This document shows positions 11,881-23,557 of a DNA stretch of 64,000 nt, one piece after another. The position numbers and the translations under genes are program-made. The notes under the pieces are model-generated. The model did no database searches. It was not told the DNA's origin and was given only the letters and a program-made list of their open reading frames with translations. This DNA comes from Xenopus tropicalis (lineage: Eukaryota; Chordata; Amphibia; Anura; Pipidae). Position 1 is the first letter of the stretch. Each line of letters begins with the position of its first letter. The stretch lies in assembly GCF_000004195.4 (NCBI RefSeq), contig NC_030679.2, positions 16,052,712 through 16,116,711 on the forward strand, given 5' to 3'.

Positions 11881-13603
11881 TTTTATAGGTTATTACAGAA
11901 AGGGAATTACACCTGTACACCCTTCAGCTGGCAGAGAAGGCCTGCACAGATAAGCACCCAAATATGCTTGCCCTTTAGGTGAATGGAATTTGTCACTAAT
12001 GGCTAATTGTAACAGGTGGATTCCATTCAACTGATTCAGACTGCGCTGGCATATGCCAAAAAACTGCTGCTGGAAAATACACCCCGTGTGCCACGAGCCT
12101 AAGAGTAATGGCACATGGGCATTTTGAATGCTTCTGTTTTTATATGAACAAACACTGTGATCAACATGGAGTGCGCCATTGACATTACAGTGACATACTG
12201 TAGATTTTCTGGTTCTGGCTGCACTGGGTAAAATGACAGCTGCTTAAACAAGCAAAGGGAGCTTCTAGGGCTAAAGCTTTCTGCAGAATAAATATAGCAT
12301 TCTAGCTTGCACTAATTTGGCTAATCTATTGACAAAGTTCTGATTGATTGCTTTTAGTTATTATTCAGAAGTGATATTTGTGATTCCTCTGTTTGCAATT
12401 ACCTTTAAGTATTTCTTAACATTTTCAAAAATTTCCATTGGAGAGAGCTAGCAGCTACAAGTTGTAGGAGATCTCTGTATGTAATGCCTGCTTAATTAAC
12501 ATAAAAAAATCTAATTGGTGTCTGTCCCATTTCGCTTTGGTAAAAAATTTGCGAATCTTCCGAAAGATTCGCAAAACGGTGAAAAATTAGCAAAATGCCG
12601 GAAATTTTTGGTTTTGTACCAAATTTTTCCACAGCAAATTTTTGCTTCCATTTCACAAATAAATAATTTTGCTTATCACTACTTACAATAATACGTTTTT
12701 ACAAAAGTCGATAAAATTGTGCACTTCAACAAATCGTGCACTTGTTTTTCAAGGGGTGAGGTAGCAACACAATTTAAGACTTAAACACACACACATTGCA
12801 GCCAGCTGTATACATTTTTGTTTCTGTGGTCAGAACTAATACCCAGCAGTTTGAGAGTGTAGGAGATATTTGTCAGCATTTAAAAACACACTCAACTTTG
12901 TTGCTAGGTCTTTGTGCTGTGCAATGGTTGCTTCATCCCTTGGCTTTTTTATGTGTTCCACTGCATGGAAATGAAAAAGTTAAGTTACCCCTACATGGAC
13001 ACTGTACCTGTGGCAGCCCACTGAAATGCTGAACACAGACAGGATTAAAGGGCAATCCATAATCTGAAAAGAAGTAAAGTGGGAATCTTAGTTCTGATAT
13101 ATCAATCTCCTGGGAGGTGTTTAGCCATGGCTTTTTACACTCTAGTCCCACCCTTACCTGAATATAAATACAGGCATATTCTAAAATATCCAGGATGGTT
13201 GATAAGCTTTCCATTTGTGTACAAATATCATAACCATTAAATTGTTTCAGCAAACCTTTTTTGCTTAAAGTAGGTTACAGATTGGGAAGCAGCAAAACTA
13301 GGGACATTTGTTGAAAAATTTGCAAGATTTAGTAATTATGTTGCAAAGGAGGCTAGGAGATATAAGAAATCATTTACAACCAGTGCAGTGTGCAAAGTGC
13401 AGTTCTGAACACAAACTGCCATGGCTTTTATTACCAATAAAGCACTTTTTTCTATAATTCCAGTGTAAACACATTGCAATCCTAGTTACATTCAAGGAAG
13501 CCGATTCATCAAAACAGACAAAACTAAGTTTGTATTTTGATGGAAATTGAGTGAAAGCTGCTGTAACCCTTTCTTCGCACACTCAATTCTTTGGGCTGTA
13601 TAT
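11881..13603. other. Gene-poor interval
   Basis: No convincing exon. 12525-12690 is an AT-rich MITE-like stretch with inverted GCGAATCTT/AAGATTCGC elements around 12551-12572. The remaining short ORFs (for example 12933-13253 minus) have no recognisable motif and no codon-periodic look. Confidence 0.5.
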
Positions 13604-13972
13604 TTAGTAACATAGTAACATACTGTAGCAAGTTATGTTGAAAAAAGACGTACGTCTATCACGTTCAACCATAATGCCTATATATAACCTGCCTAACTTC
13701 TAGTTGATCCAGAGGAAGGCAAAAAACCCCATCTGAAGCCTCTCTAATTTGCCGCAGAGGGGAAAAAATTCCTTCCTGACTCCAAGATGGCAATCGGACC
13801 AGTCCCTGGATCAACAAGTACTAAGAGCTATCTCCCATAACCCTGTATTCCTTCACTTGCTAAGAATCCATCCAGCCCCTTCTTAAAGCTATATAATGTA
13901 TCAGCCAGCACGACTGATTCGGGGAGGGAATTCCAGAACTTCACAGCTCGCACAGTAAAAAATCTTTTCTGG
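13604..13972 (-). mobile_element. CR1 LINE 3' fragment, minus orientation
   Basis: Reverse-complement match to 9025-9421: the 3' UTR with GTTGATCCAGAGGAAGGC, the (GTAACATA) terminal repeats at 13607-13625, and the C-terminal ORF2 segment encoding FWNSLPESVVLADT. 5'-truncated, same CR1 subfamily as the full-length-tail copy at 8000. Confidence 0.9.
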
Positions 13973-15579
13973 TTATACAGAAGATTTTTTTATTTCTCTT
14001 TGCAATGTGAAAGATACTGGGAACTGGGATTTTAGTGCAGTGCCCACCTAGTGGACACTGAGCAGCAAGGATAACGTTTTTATAACAATTAAAATAGTAT
14101 AAACACAACTTTATGACTTATAACTGATTATCCTGCCCTGAGGAACCCTTGCAGTCTATCCACTCCTGGTGCCCAGTCCCAAATGTGATCCGGATAGACA
14201 ACAATCCTTTTTATTCAGTTCAGTTCCTTCCCCAAGAGCTCTTAAGTCCCCCCAGGTAACCTACCTGCCCCAGAGTACCTTCCCCTTTGGAAAGGTGGCT
14301 GTTCCCATGTAGCAGACAATCGAGCAATACCTGTCCTCACCAGGGAACACACACGGAGATTCCACAGGGGACATTGTAATCACCAGCAGCCCAGCAGACT
14401 TCAGTCTGTGTAGTCTGAACACACAGTAGGTGGTACTGGCTACTCACTTTGGATCTCTCTTCCAAAAACTAGCAAAACAACAGGGGCTCCCTTTATAAAC
14501 TGCTGGGCCCACCCATGATTTTTGGCTCCAAACCTAGGCACGCCTTTTCTCTCCCAACAGTGCACTGGGACATCCAGCCAATCAGGTTTCAGACAGAAAA
14601 ACAGGGGAAAGAGTTCTCTTATCCCCTAAACTGTATTTAGCATTTTCAGGATTAGAGTTGTGTAATTTCTGGAGGCTGCATTCAAAATGGCATTTGCATC
14701 ACTGTGCACAGGTCTGGTGCCCCTATTGAAGCAACCCACTACCAGTGGCATTTCTTGTTCCAGGGCAGCCCTGTGCTGCCCCACCCCCACCTTGCCAAGC
14801 TCAGAACATTAGCATCAGAGCAGGTCAAGGTGGGGCTGCATTGCTAATGCAGAGAGCGCAATTGAAGTCTCTGCACTAGAAGTGCCAAAATTCCAGTTTA
14901 ATAACCAGAATTTTAGCTCTCAAAGTTACCAGGAGTGGCTTATTGCTGCCCTTGGTAACCCTGTGGGGCACTGCATCTGAGAAAACATACTCAACTTGCA
15001 TCATGGCAGCAGTACCCCTGTCCACTGTAGAAACCCTGGGTCCAGAGTGCCAGTAGCTCCAGGTTTCCACAATGTCAACAGACACAGTTGCTCGTCATTA
15101 GAAGTGGTACGGTGGATGTATTGAATTGTTTTATTGTGGTATTAATTGAGAGCACTAGCACTTGCCAGTGTTCTTCAATTCCCCCAATATTCTGACAGCT
15201 GAAGAATAAATGCCCCATCACTGGTTAGGCATGTGGCTTGTAAGCCTATAACTAAGGAAAGGTAAAAATGTATTAAAATGTAATAATAAACTATAAGTAT
15301 TGCAAGATTGCAACTTTTAAAGAATTCTATTAGTACCCCTAAAATTAGAGGGTTGTCTTTACACACACTTTTAACTCAGTTATGCCCAAGTAGGTTACAG
15401 CCCTCATAAAGAAGCAAAACATGAAAAACTGAGTAACATACATCAACACTTGAAAAACAAGTCACTATAGAAAAAACATCAAGGCCATGCTGCCATGATG
15501 CTGATTGAGCCACTGCCTAGCAACAGGAATAAGAATAGAGAAAATGATTGACTCCGGGAAGAGCAAATAAACTCAGCCG
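13973..15579. other. Upstream intergenic sequence, no gene seen
   Basis: 14130-14640 is a GC-richer block with an inverted TATA-like CCCTTTATAAACTGC (14489-14503) and could be a decayed solo LTR, but no boundaries were found. The ORFs at 14876-15085, 15175-15366 and 15479-15685 (all minus) have no recognised domain and are probably random. Confidence 0.4.
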
Positions 15580-15863
15580 TTTTAAGGTGATTGGCGTTTT
15601 TATTAACTCCTTCCTTTTGCAGTACGCCCTCCCATTCACCAATAGCAATCCATCTTTCATTATTAGTTTTAGGAAGTACGCGCATCTACGGCCCAATAAG
15701 AGGCGTTTTTAGTTTCCCTATTTGAATGAGAAGGCAGTGACCAATGATACGCAGCTTCCCCACGCCAGGCAGTGGGGGTGGGCTCAATCGCTGTCGCTCA
15801 GGCTTAGAGGCCGAGGATCGATTTGTCCGTGTGTGTGTAGGGGGGTGAGAAGCGAAAGAGAAA
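15580..15863 (+). promoter_or_regulatory. pwwp2a: pwwp2a promoter and 5' UTR with CCAAT-box series
   Basis: Four NF-Y-type CCAAT pentamers lie in the last 280 bp before the start codon: 15590-15594 (inverted), 15639-15643, 15693-15697 and 15741-15745. Spacings are 49, 54 and 48 bp. No TATA box is visible; GC content and CpG frequency rise from about 15750 into exon 1. This is the layout of a TATA-less, broadly expressed gene. The transcription start cannot be placed from sequence alone, and the last CCAAT boxes may lie inside the 5' UTR if initiation is upstream. Confidence 0.55.
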
Positions 15864-15871
15864 ATGGCGGC
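15861..15871 (+). promoter_or_regulatory. pwwp2a: YY1-type motif over the start codon
   Basis: AAAATGGCGGC matches the AANATGGCGGC consensus for YY1, which in many vertebrate housekeeping genes lies just downstream of the start site and overlaps an initiating ATG. The ATG at 15864 is in a favourable context (A at -3, G at +4). Confidence 0.5.
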
Positions 15872-18800
15872 CGTAGCTGGTGCGCCCGGGCCGGGGGAAG
15901 GAGGAGAAAGCGAACAAGATAGTGAGACGATTCCCGGAGAGCGGAGGCTGGGAAGATTGTCATGCGAACCCATGGAGGCAGAGTTGGACTCGGAGAGGCG
16001 ATCGCTTGTCCGCTGTGAGCCTTGCTGTGGGATGGAGATCGACACCCAGGAGAATGCAGGGCCTGATATTGAGCAGCTGGGCGACTCGGGGGCAGAACAA
16101 CCCAGATTATGTGAGTGCCGCGGCGATGGGCTAGGGCCTGCTGGGCGGGATGACAGAGATGTGGGAGAGGAGACTATGCAAGTAGTGGATGAGCATGTCA
16201 TGGCCTCAAAGCCAGTGGAAATGGAGTCTCAGTCCTGTCCTGAGAACTTCCTCCAAACCCAGTCTTCAGAGCAGAGCATCTCCGCATTCTCACAAGGGGC
16301 AGCAGTGGAGCAGGAGTGTATATCTGAGGAGCACTCTGAAGCCAGTCATACTGCCCTGCATCCACCAGAACCAGAGTTGCAAATGTATGTTCCACAGCTA
16401 GAAGAATCTGAATTCCAACAGCTTCAGATGCACAGTGATGTGCTACAGCCACCATATACTGATATCTTGCAGATGCCAGGTGATGTTTCTCAGCTGCCAG
16501 AACCTGATGCCCAACAGCTGCAGGTGCACAGTGAGGTTCCTCAGGCGCTAGAACCTGAGCTCCAACAACTGCATATGCATGGTAATGTTTCACAGCCACC
16601 AGAACCTGAATTCCAGCAACAGGAATCATATGTTCCACAGCCACCAGAACCTGAGGTCCAGCATCAGGAAATGTATGGGGGAGTTCCAAGGCCACTAGAA
16701 CTTGAGGTCCAACAGCAGGAGATGTATGGGGATGTTTCACAGCCAGCAGCACTTGAGGTCCAACCACTGAAACAAGAGTTAGATCAAGTACAGAAAATAG
16801 TGGTCCAACAAGATATGCAGCAGGAACTGCCCATCTCTTTGCAAGTAATGCAGGTACAAGATACTGAACACATCTGTGTAAATTATAAGCCCTTAAATGG
16901 CCCAGTACCAGAGGAAACTGTTTCTGGGGGATTTATTGCTCAGGAGCCTTTGTCTATAGGGGAAGTTTTACTTAAAGAGGCCCTGCTTGTGGAGAAAGGT
17001 GTTTCTGGGGAAGCACTGTCTGTAGGGGATACAAAAGTCCTCTCTGTGGGGGACATAAGGTCAGAGTCTATAGGACAAGCAGGGCCAGAAGAAACAATAT
17101 CTATAATAAAAACAAACCATGGGGAAGCTCTGTCATTAAGAGAAGAGGGCCCTGGTGACACAATCCCTCTTTTTAACAAAGGCTTTAATGATCCCCCGTC
17201 CATGCAGAAATCCAGTTTTGGGGAAATCCTGCCCATACAGACTGACTATGCAGAAGAGCTTCTGCCCATAAGGGAAAACAGGCCTGCGGAAGGCAGTTTG
17301 AGTGGGGCCCTTCTTGATCAGCGGGGAAATATAGCTACAGAAAAGGATACTGAGGAATCTCCAGATGTAGGCTATACCACATGTGGAGTGAAATCGGCTG
17401 CTGGAAAAATCCTATCCCAGGAGGAGCTTGTTCCTGAAATAGCAAAGGAACAGGCTGCCACTGAGTCTCTCCCTGTAATAGAGACCATATCAGGGGAAGT
17501 GTTAGCTGTCCAGGAGCCATTCACTATGGTAAGCCTAACCCAACAGAAAGGTTTAGATGTCACTCCTATAAAGCAGTCTGGTCTGCTGAAAATCTGTGCA
17601 CTGGAAACCCAGCCCCAGGGCTCACAGAAAAACTTTCCATCTGACAGTGAGCATTTATTAGAAGAGGCTCAAGAGGAACCACTTTCAAAAGGTCTGCATT
17701 TAGAGAAAGTGGAACCAACATTTCAGGAAGCCCAAAATACACATGTACCAGAGTCATGCAGTTTACCCCAGAATTGCATACCAGATGATCAGCACATCAA
17801 AGAATTAGTGCCTGAGTGCCAGCGCACACAAAAACCTGCTAATGTACAAGGCCCAGTGTCTGGTGACATTCTTCAGCCAGATAAAGAATCTATGGAACTC
17901 TATCAGCAACACAGTTTAGAATTCATAGGGGCCCACCACAACAGACTACTACCTGTGGATGTACAGACTTCATCAGAGTCTTTCTCAGAGACCAAACAAT
18001 ATATAGGGGGCCCAGTATCTGAGAAGAATCAGAAAGTACAAAATGAGGAGCCGGGTCCCGATAGCATCAACCTGAAAGTATCTTCTGTAGAAACAGAATC
18101 ATCTTTAGATGCAGTCTGTGGGGCTGGTAACATGGGTCAGGAAATGGATTCATTATCCAAATCACTGGGTATTCCTAACCATATTTCTTTTGAAAAAGAT
18201 CACTTGTCCCCTTTATTCATCGTTCAATCGGATGGAAGGAATGTTTCCTGTTTAGAGAATAAGAAAACACATGAACTTTGTATGACAGTAGATACATTCT
18301 TAAAAACATATCCAAACAAACTAGGTGAGGAGAATAACACAAAGAACATTACCTGCAGACTTGAGATTGTCTCTGACAATCCAGAATTACAATCAGACCA
18401 GTTATCTAAAGATATGGCAATGGAAACCATAAATGGTTCTGATTCTGAGAACGTTGCATTTGCTCATGAACTAATCCCCACTGATAAGCCAGTCACAGAA
18501 GACACTGTTCTAAACCTTGAGCCTATTCCACTGGAGACTGCTGTGGTTCCTGGTCCAACCTCCATAAAAACAGTATATGGTATACACACGAATTCTGAAT
18601 TTGTGTCTGTTTCTGCAGTGGACTATATGGGCATCAACCAAGGACAGATTGCTCCTGAAAACAGAAAAGCAAGAAGTGAACAATTACCCAGAGAACCTTT
18701 CTTGCAAAGACAGCCTATTCCCATGATTCTTTCAGAAGTCACAGATAGTGGAATCTATACAGGACTATGTTTGGAGGAGGCTAAGTTCTCTTCTAATAAT

Positions 18801-19009
18801 GGGTCGGAGGCAAGCCTAAATTACTCAGAATGTGACAATAGATCTGTGGGGACAACTGAGGGTTCTGTTGTGACTTCTGGAATTGACAGCCTCATCCCTG
18901 GTTCTGAAGTTCAGGTCACCCTTGATCACATAATTCAGGATGCACTGGTGGTTTCTTTCTGCCATGGAAACAGAATTTTCTCAGGGGTTTTAATGGATCT
19001 TTCGAAAAG
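15864..19009 (+). CDS. pwwp2a: PWWP2A exon 1: very long acidic, repetitive N-terminus
   Basis: PWWP2A is a chromatin reader that binds H2A.Z nucleosomes and recruits MTA1-containing deacetylase complexes. This exon supplies codons 1-1048 plus two bases of the next. It opens with MAAVAGAPGPGEGGE, closely similar to the human start (from memory). It ends with the conserved stretch IPGSEVQVTLDHIIQDALVV and FSGVLMDLSK. The donor AAAAG|GTACGA at 19010 is in phase 2. Between these ends are about 950 residues with little resemblance to mammalian PWWP2A as I recall it. They include 18-residue Q/P/E-rich repeats around QPPEPE and QQQEMYGD (residues about 172-302), then GEALS/VGD-type short repeats (about 350-489) and a Glu/Ser-rich linker. 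No stop interrupts over 3.2 kb, which argues for real coding. Likely disordered; nuclear. Confidence 0.9.
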
Positions 19010-19118
19010 GTACGACAGTCCAACTAAATCTGGGTTTTGTTTTAAAAGGGAAAATATTTATAGTATATTACTGCAAATTAAACCATCATGTTATTGTTCA
19101 TTTACATTGTACATTTAA
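19010..19118 (+). other. pwwp2a: Intron-retention extension of exon 1 ORF
   Basis: The exon 1 frame stays open for 36 codons past the donor, to a stop at 19116-19118. An unspliced or intronically polyadenylated transcript would encode only the N-terminal half with no PWWP domain. AT-rich, with no obvious AATAAA immediately after it, so this is probably just run-through. Confidence 0.35.
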
Positions 19119-19208
19119 CTCTTTTCCAGATCTGTAACAAAGATCTTTTTTTTAAAGGTTTAGCATATTTTTCATTAATAACAGCCCTGAGGGCAGGGAT
19201 TATTTGTT

Positions 19209-19495
19209 TTAAAGAGAAAGTATACTCACTGAAGGGGGAGCCAAATGTTATGCACCCTCCAGTGATTATAATCGCTTACCTGAGACCCCAGGCCAGTGCT
19301 CTTGGAAGACCATATCAGTCGTCTTTTGCTTTTAGATCTTCTCTGTGGCCCGTACTGGGTGTGCATGCGCAGTATAGTGAAAAGCCAATTTTCCATTTTA
19401 CTATGCACCCAGGCAGGACCATAGAGAAGATCCAGGAAGATGGTGGTGTGGCTTTCCTACAATAGTACCCTCAGCAACCCACCTCCCAGAGGTCT
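19209..19495. mobile_element. T2/Kolobok-type MITE, right end unclear
   Basis: TTAAAGAGAAAG at 19209-19220 fits the TTAAAGG-type T2 start, and the following AAATGTTATGCACCCTCCAG resembles the 29024 copy. The CATGCGCAGTATAGTGAAAA / TTTTACTATGCACC inverted core (19365-19410) also fits. No matching right terminus; it runs into the next MITE. Confidence 0.4.
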
Positions 19496-19500
19496 TGGGT

Positions 19501-19752
19501 AAAGGTGGCCGTACACGTAAAGATCCGCTCGCCTGGCGAGGTTTCCAAGCGAGCGGATCTTTTCCCGATATCTCCACCTACGGGTGGGCGATTATCGGGG
19601 GAATTTAGGCTAATTCAGTTGTTTGGCCCTTATAACGACTGCAATGGACGCAGACGGTTCCGGGACTGCACCTACACGGGCCGATAAGCTGCCGAATCGG
19701 CCTAAGGGACCGATATCGGCAGCTACAATTGGCCCGTGTATGGCCACCTTTA
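19501..19752. mobile_element. MITE, AAAGGTGGCC-TIR family
   Basis: TIRs AAAGGTGGCCGTACACG and CGTGTATGGCCACCTTT, with internal inverted blocks GATCCGCTCGC and GCGAGCGGATC. Relatives occur at 33769, 54986 and 60842, and decayed ones at 26465, 38208 and 45060. Probably hAT-derived; no transposase seen. Confidence 0.7.
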
Positions 19753-20715
19753 ATGATTATAATCCCTGGTGCCTAACATTTTGTGGTTATACCCCAGTGA
19801 TTATACCTTTTTTTTCTCCTAATCATAATTACTAGAAAGCACATGCTTTTTTTCTCCTTTAATTGCTTTACTGGCCTGTGTGGAATGTACAGTGTGCCTG
19901 GAACTGCACTGTGTATTTCCCTGTTTTGTGTAGTCAGGGCTGTATTTTCTATATAAGTCACCCATGGGCAGCAAGTGCCTAGGGCAGCAGATTTATAGGG
20001 TAGCCCTTGGTACCTATGTTGTATAAAGAAAATGTTTCTTTTATCTTCTGGCACATAAGCAGGATAGTCTTTATGTGTGCACTAATCATCTAAGACATGG
20101 GTGTCTCTCATCTTGCACTGTGAAATTTAGCCACGGTTGTCTGGAAGTGGGAAATCCCTGTCCATGCGTTGCATTATGTGCCATCGAAGTAAGGGAAGCC
20201 TTAGGCACTTTGCTCACCGGCTTTTTATTTCTTCTGTGGTCCTTCCATGTTAGTACATATGGGCAGTATTGCTATGGGCAGTATTGCTAAGGCCAGAAAA
20301 GTAGGTAGGACCTATACTAAAGCTAAAATTATACTACTGGACAGTGTGGTAGGATCTTCTTCATCACTTTTTCTGGTGAAAGTTTTTTTGCTATCTTTTA
20401 ATTTTTTACTTCTGTGTTGAAACAGAGGGAAACGAGAATAATTTACCTGATTCCCCAAGACTCGCATGTATAAATTATTGCTTATTGGGAAGAAATGCAG
20501 ATGTGAGCATACCCATGGTCCTAGCCCTGTTCTAAAATAACCCTCCTGCTGAATGCCCAACTATGCATGACAGTGAAACTGGTGCTTATTAGGAAGGTAT
20601 AAAAGTACTGGATTTTTTCATGTTTCTAACCTGTGAGCCTAATTGCATCTGTCCAAATGTTTGGAGAAACGGGTTGTGGGAATAGATGGTCTAGTGATAA
20701 CAAAGCCTGAATCTG

Positions 20716-21460
20716 GTGTGTATGTATGTATAACTTTATTTATAAAGCGCCACAAGGGTACGCAGCGCTGTACAATCTTACAGAATACAAAATTACACAC
20801 AGGGAGGACAAGTGATATAATAAATAAATACAATAAATATATATATATATAAGTGCCATGTGGTATGAGACACAGTAAGGGTAGGGGGTCCCTGCCCCGT
20901 AGAGCTTACAATCTAAGTGGTTGGGTAACATACAACCACAAACTGGAAGGTAAGAGTGCACCAGGTATGGGCATTTGCCCTTAAAGGAACAGTAACACCA
21001 AAAAATGAAAGTGTATAAAAGTAATTAAAATATAATGTGCTGCTGCCCTGCACTGGTAAAAGCTGTGTGTTTACTTCAGAAAGTCTACTATAATTTATAT
21101 AAATAAGCTGCTATGTAGCCATGGAGGCAGCCATTCAAAGGAGAAAAGGCACAGGCACATAGCAGATAACAGATAAAACACTATTGTATTCTACAGAACT
21201 TATCTGTTATCTGCTATGTAACCTGTGCCTTTTCTCCTTTTTTCCAGCTTGAATGGCTGCCCCCATGGCTACACAGCAGCTTATTATATCAATTATAGTA
21301 GTGTTACTGTAGCAAACACACCAATTTTACCAGTGCAGGGCAACAGTGCATTATATTTTTATTACTTTAAAGCTCTTTCATTTTTTAGTGTTACTGTTCC
21401 TTTAAGCGCAGGACTGGGCAAAATAATGTTTTAGTGCTTCATAAGGTAACAGCTGTAGGA
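20716..21460 (-). mobile_element. L2 LINE 3'-end fragment interrupted by a MITE
   Basis: 20716-20980 and 21406-21460 together match 30605-30890, the 3' end of the L2 copy there, including AAGGGTACGCAGCGCTGTAC and TAGAGCTTACAATCTAAGTG. The T2 MITE at 20981-21405 sits cleanly between the two pieces. Confidence 0.85.
20981..21405. mobile_element. T2/Kolobok MITE with intact TTAA ends
   Basis: TTAA (20981-20984) - AGGAACAGTAACACCAAAAAA ... TTTAGTGTTACTGTTCCT - TTAA (21402-21405). The interior is arranged as two inverted halves sharing AAAGGCACAGGCACATAGCAG. The 427-bp element at 54195 is the same family. Confidence 0.9.
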
Positions 21461-21611
21461 TTCCTCAGTATCCACTGTGTTTTTTAAAATACTCATGCAC
21501 TGATGAGTTTGCATACTAATCAGCTAAGTATGCCCCTCAGCTGAAAACTGTCAGGGTTTTTGCTGTAGTTCCCTCCTACTGACTTCTTACTGCTATCTAG
21601 TAAGGTGGACT

Positions 21612-21985
21612 TTTTGCTTTTGTTGTTTGATATCTAAAGTTTTAATTGTGAGCCTGAGTCCTCTGTATAGATACAGTGGGTATGTGTACTCTTTATTATA
21701 CCAGGTGCTTCCAAGACTGGCTGGGGTTGCACTGCTGTAGCAGTAATAAACCTCCTTTTTTGTGTCTGCACCTAACAACCAGCCTTCCTCCAGGGTTCTG
21801 ACTGGCTAGCAAGTCCATACTATCTAGTTAGGGGCATGTGCCCCTCTTGGCTTCTTTGTATTGTGTTTGATACCTGAAGTCTTTATTTGTAAGCCTGAGT
21901 CCTCTGTGCAGACACAGCGGTATGGGGTACTTATTATTAAACCAGCTGTTTCTAGGACTGGCTTGGGGTTTGCCCTGCTGAAGCA
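21612..21985 (+). repeat. Diverged direct duplication (about 240-bp period)
   Basis: 21612-21745 and 21853-21985 are related, sharing GAGCCTGAGTCCTCTGT, the ATACAGTGGGTATG/ACACAGCGGTATGG segment and a CTGCTG(T/A)AGCAG end. No coding feature in either copy. Confidence 0.7.
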
Positions 21986-22260
21986 GTTTTTTTTTACCTC
22001 CTTCCTTTTTATTCTGCACTTTTCCTTATTCTGCTGTGCATTTCAGTGAGATAAAGGTCTTCTCTTAGAGATTTAATTCCTTTTTGGTGGGTATGAACCC
22101 AGTTGTAGTTTAACTACATCTGTGGAGTTGTTGACGTCACAGTTCTTTTCTCTTATTTGATGTATTGGCAGGCATTTTTCTGGTGTTTGCTAGTGCATTA
22201 GAAACCAACATCATTTGGCTAGCATTGGACAGGCATTACAGCTGGCCTTTGTTATGGCCT

Positions 22261-22541
22261 TAGGCTAATGCCACACCATGTGTATGGCGTATATTTTTAG
22301 CAAGCTGAAAAACACTTGCCAAAAATACGCACGTGTAACCGAAATCCTTATAAAAACGTGAGACTTTGCATTCTCTCACGTTTTTATTCAGATTTTGGCT
22401 ACATGTGCTTGCACCCGAACGTATTCCATTAATTCGGTTGCAGGCACAGGTAGGAGCAAATGGGGCGTATAGCGTGTATTTTCGGCAAGTGCTTTTTGGC
22501 TTGTCGAAAATATACGCCATACGCATGGTGTGGCATTAGTC
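22261..22541. mobile_element. MITE, AGGCTAATGCCACA-TIR family
   Basis: TIRs AGGCTAATGCCACACCATG and CATGGTGTGGCATTAGTCT, with internal inverted segments GAGACTTTGCATTCTC-flanked ACGTTTTTAT. Both ends are preserved, unlike the copies at 545 and 54698. Confidence 0.75.
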
Positions 22542-22559
22542 TTCAGCTTGCATTGCCAC

Positions 22560-22935
22560 TGGTCTTTGTGTGTCTGCTGGCCCTTGTGATGGCCTTTGGC
22601 TCATGTGTCTGCTGTCCCTGGCCCTTGTGATGGCCTTTGGCTCATGTGTCTGCTGTCACTGGCCCTTGTGATGGCCTTTGGCTCATGTGTTTGCTGTCAC
22701 TGGCCCTTGTGATGGCCATAGTCTATTGGCCCTGGTGATGGCCTTTCTCTGTGGGGGTTGCTGGCCTTTGTGGACATCTAAGCTTTTAGCTCAGGTGTCC
22801 GCTGGCCCTTTTGATGCCCTTTGGCTCTCATGTCTGCTGGCCCTGGTGATGACCTATGGCTGCTGTGTCCATTGGTCTTGGTCATGGCCTTTGGCTGCTG
22901 AACCTTTAGCTCAGGTGTCCACTGGGCCATTGGCT
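22560..22935 (+). repeat. 41-bp minisatellite, degenerate
   Basis: GATGGCCTTTGGCTCA recurs at 22588, 22629 and 22670 (41-bp steps); looser copies extend to about 22935. The overlapping ORF 22678-22953 is repeat translation. Confidence 0.75.
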
Positions 22936-23557
22936 CACATGGTGCTCACATGATTGCTTGCTGACCTCTTCCTGGCCTGTAACTTATGTGGTTGCCGATC
23001 TTTGGTCCTTCATGCATTTGGCTTCCAGACTTGTTGTGGAAGACAAATGTGACCTCTGCCTTTTCTGTCGCCTTTAGTGTATGTGGCCTCCAGCCTTGCT
23101 GTGGTCCTTGGCTCTTGTGGCCTCTTGCCTTTGCTGTGGTCCTTCTGACTTTACTACTGTCCTTGCATGCTTGGCAGCTGCACCAGTATTTGGCATGCTT
23201 GGCACCTGGGTTTCTCCAGGAAAGCTCAGATGCTAGCTGTTGATTGCCCTGAATTGTGCAGTCAGTAGCTAGTTTTGTGCTGACTGGTATTCAGAAGCTG
23301 TTGGTTGGGCCTGTGTTGTTGGGTTTTATATTGTTCCATTTTTGTTTGCTTTGCTTTTGTAATTCCTGGCTAGTGGACTAGTGTTTTGCAGGTGCAAAAA
23401 CTAGCTAGTGCATTAGTAGTTGCATGTGTAGAAAGTGACTTGTACATCAGGGATTGCAGGAGCAGTGCTAGCTGATGTGCTAGCAGCCTTCTTATTTGGT
23501 GGTTGGCATGCACTGCAATTGGCCTGGACATCAGTGTCTACAGGTGTGGAAGCTGTT

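Noticed and set aside
15479..15685. Minus ORF as a divergent gene sharing the pwwp2a promoter
   Set aside because: No conserved domain, its ATG lies within the CCAAT-box region, and there is no splice or poly-A support.
15686..16767. Long minus ORFs opposite exon 1 (171 and 189 codons)
   Set aside because: Shadows of the repetitive plus-strand coding sequence; Ser/Pro- and Val-rich artefacts.
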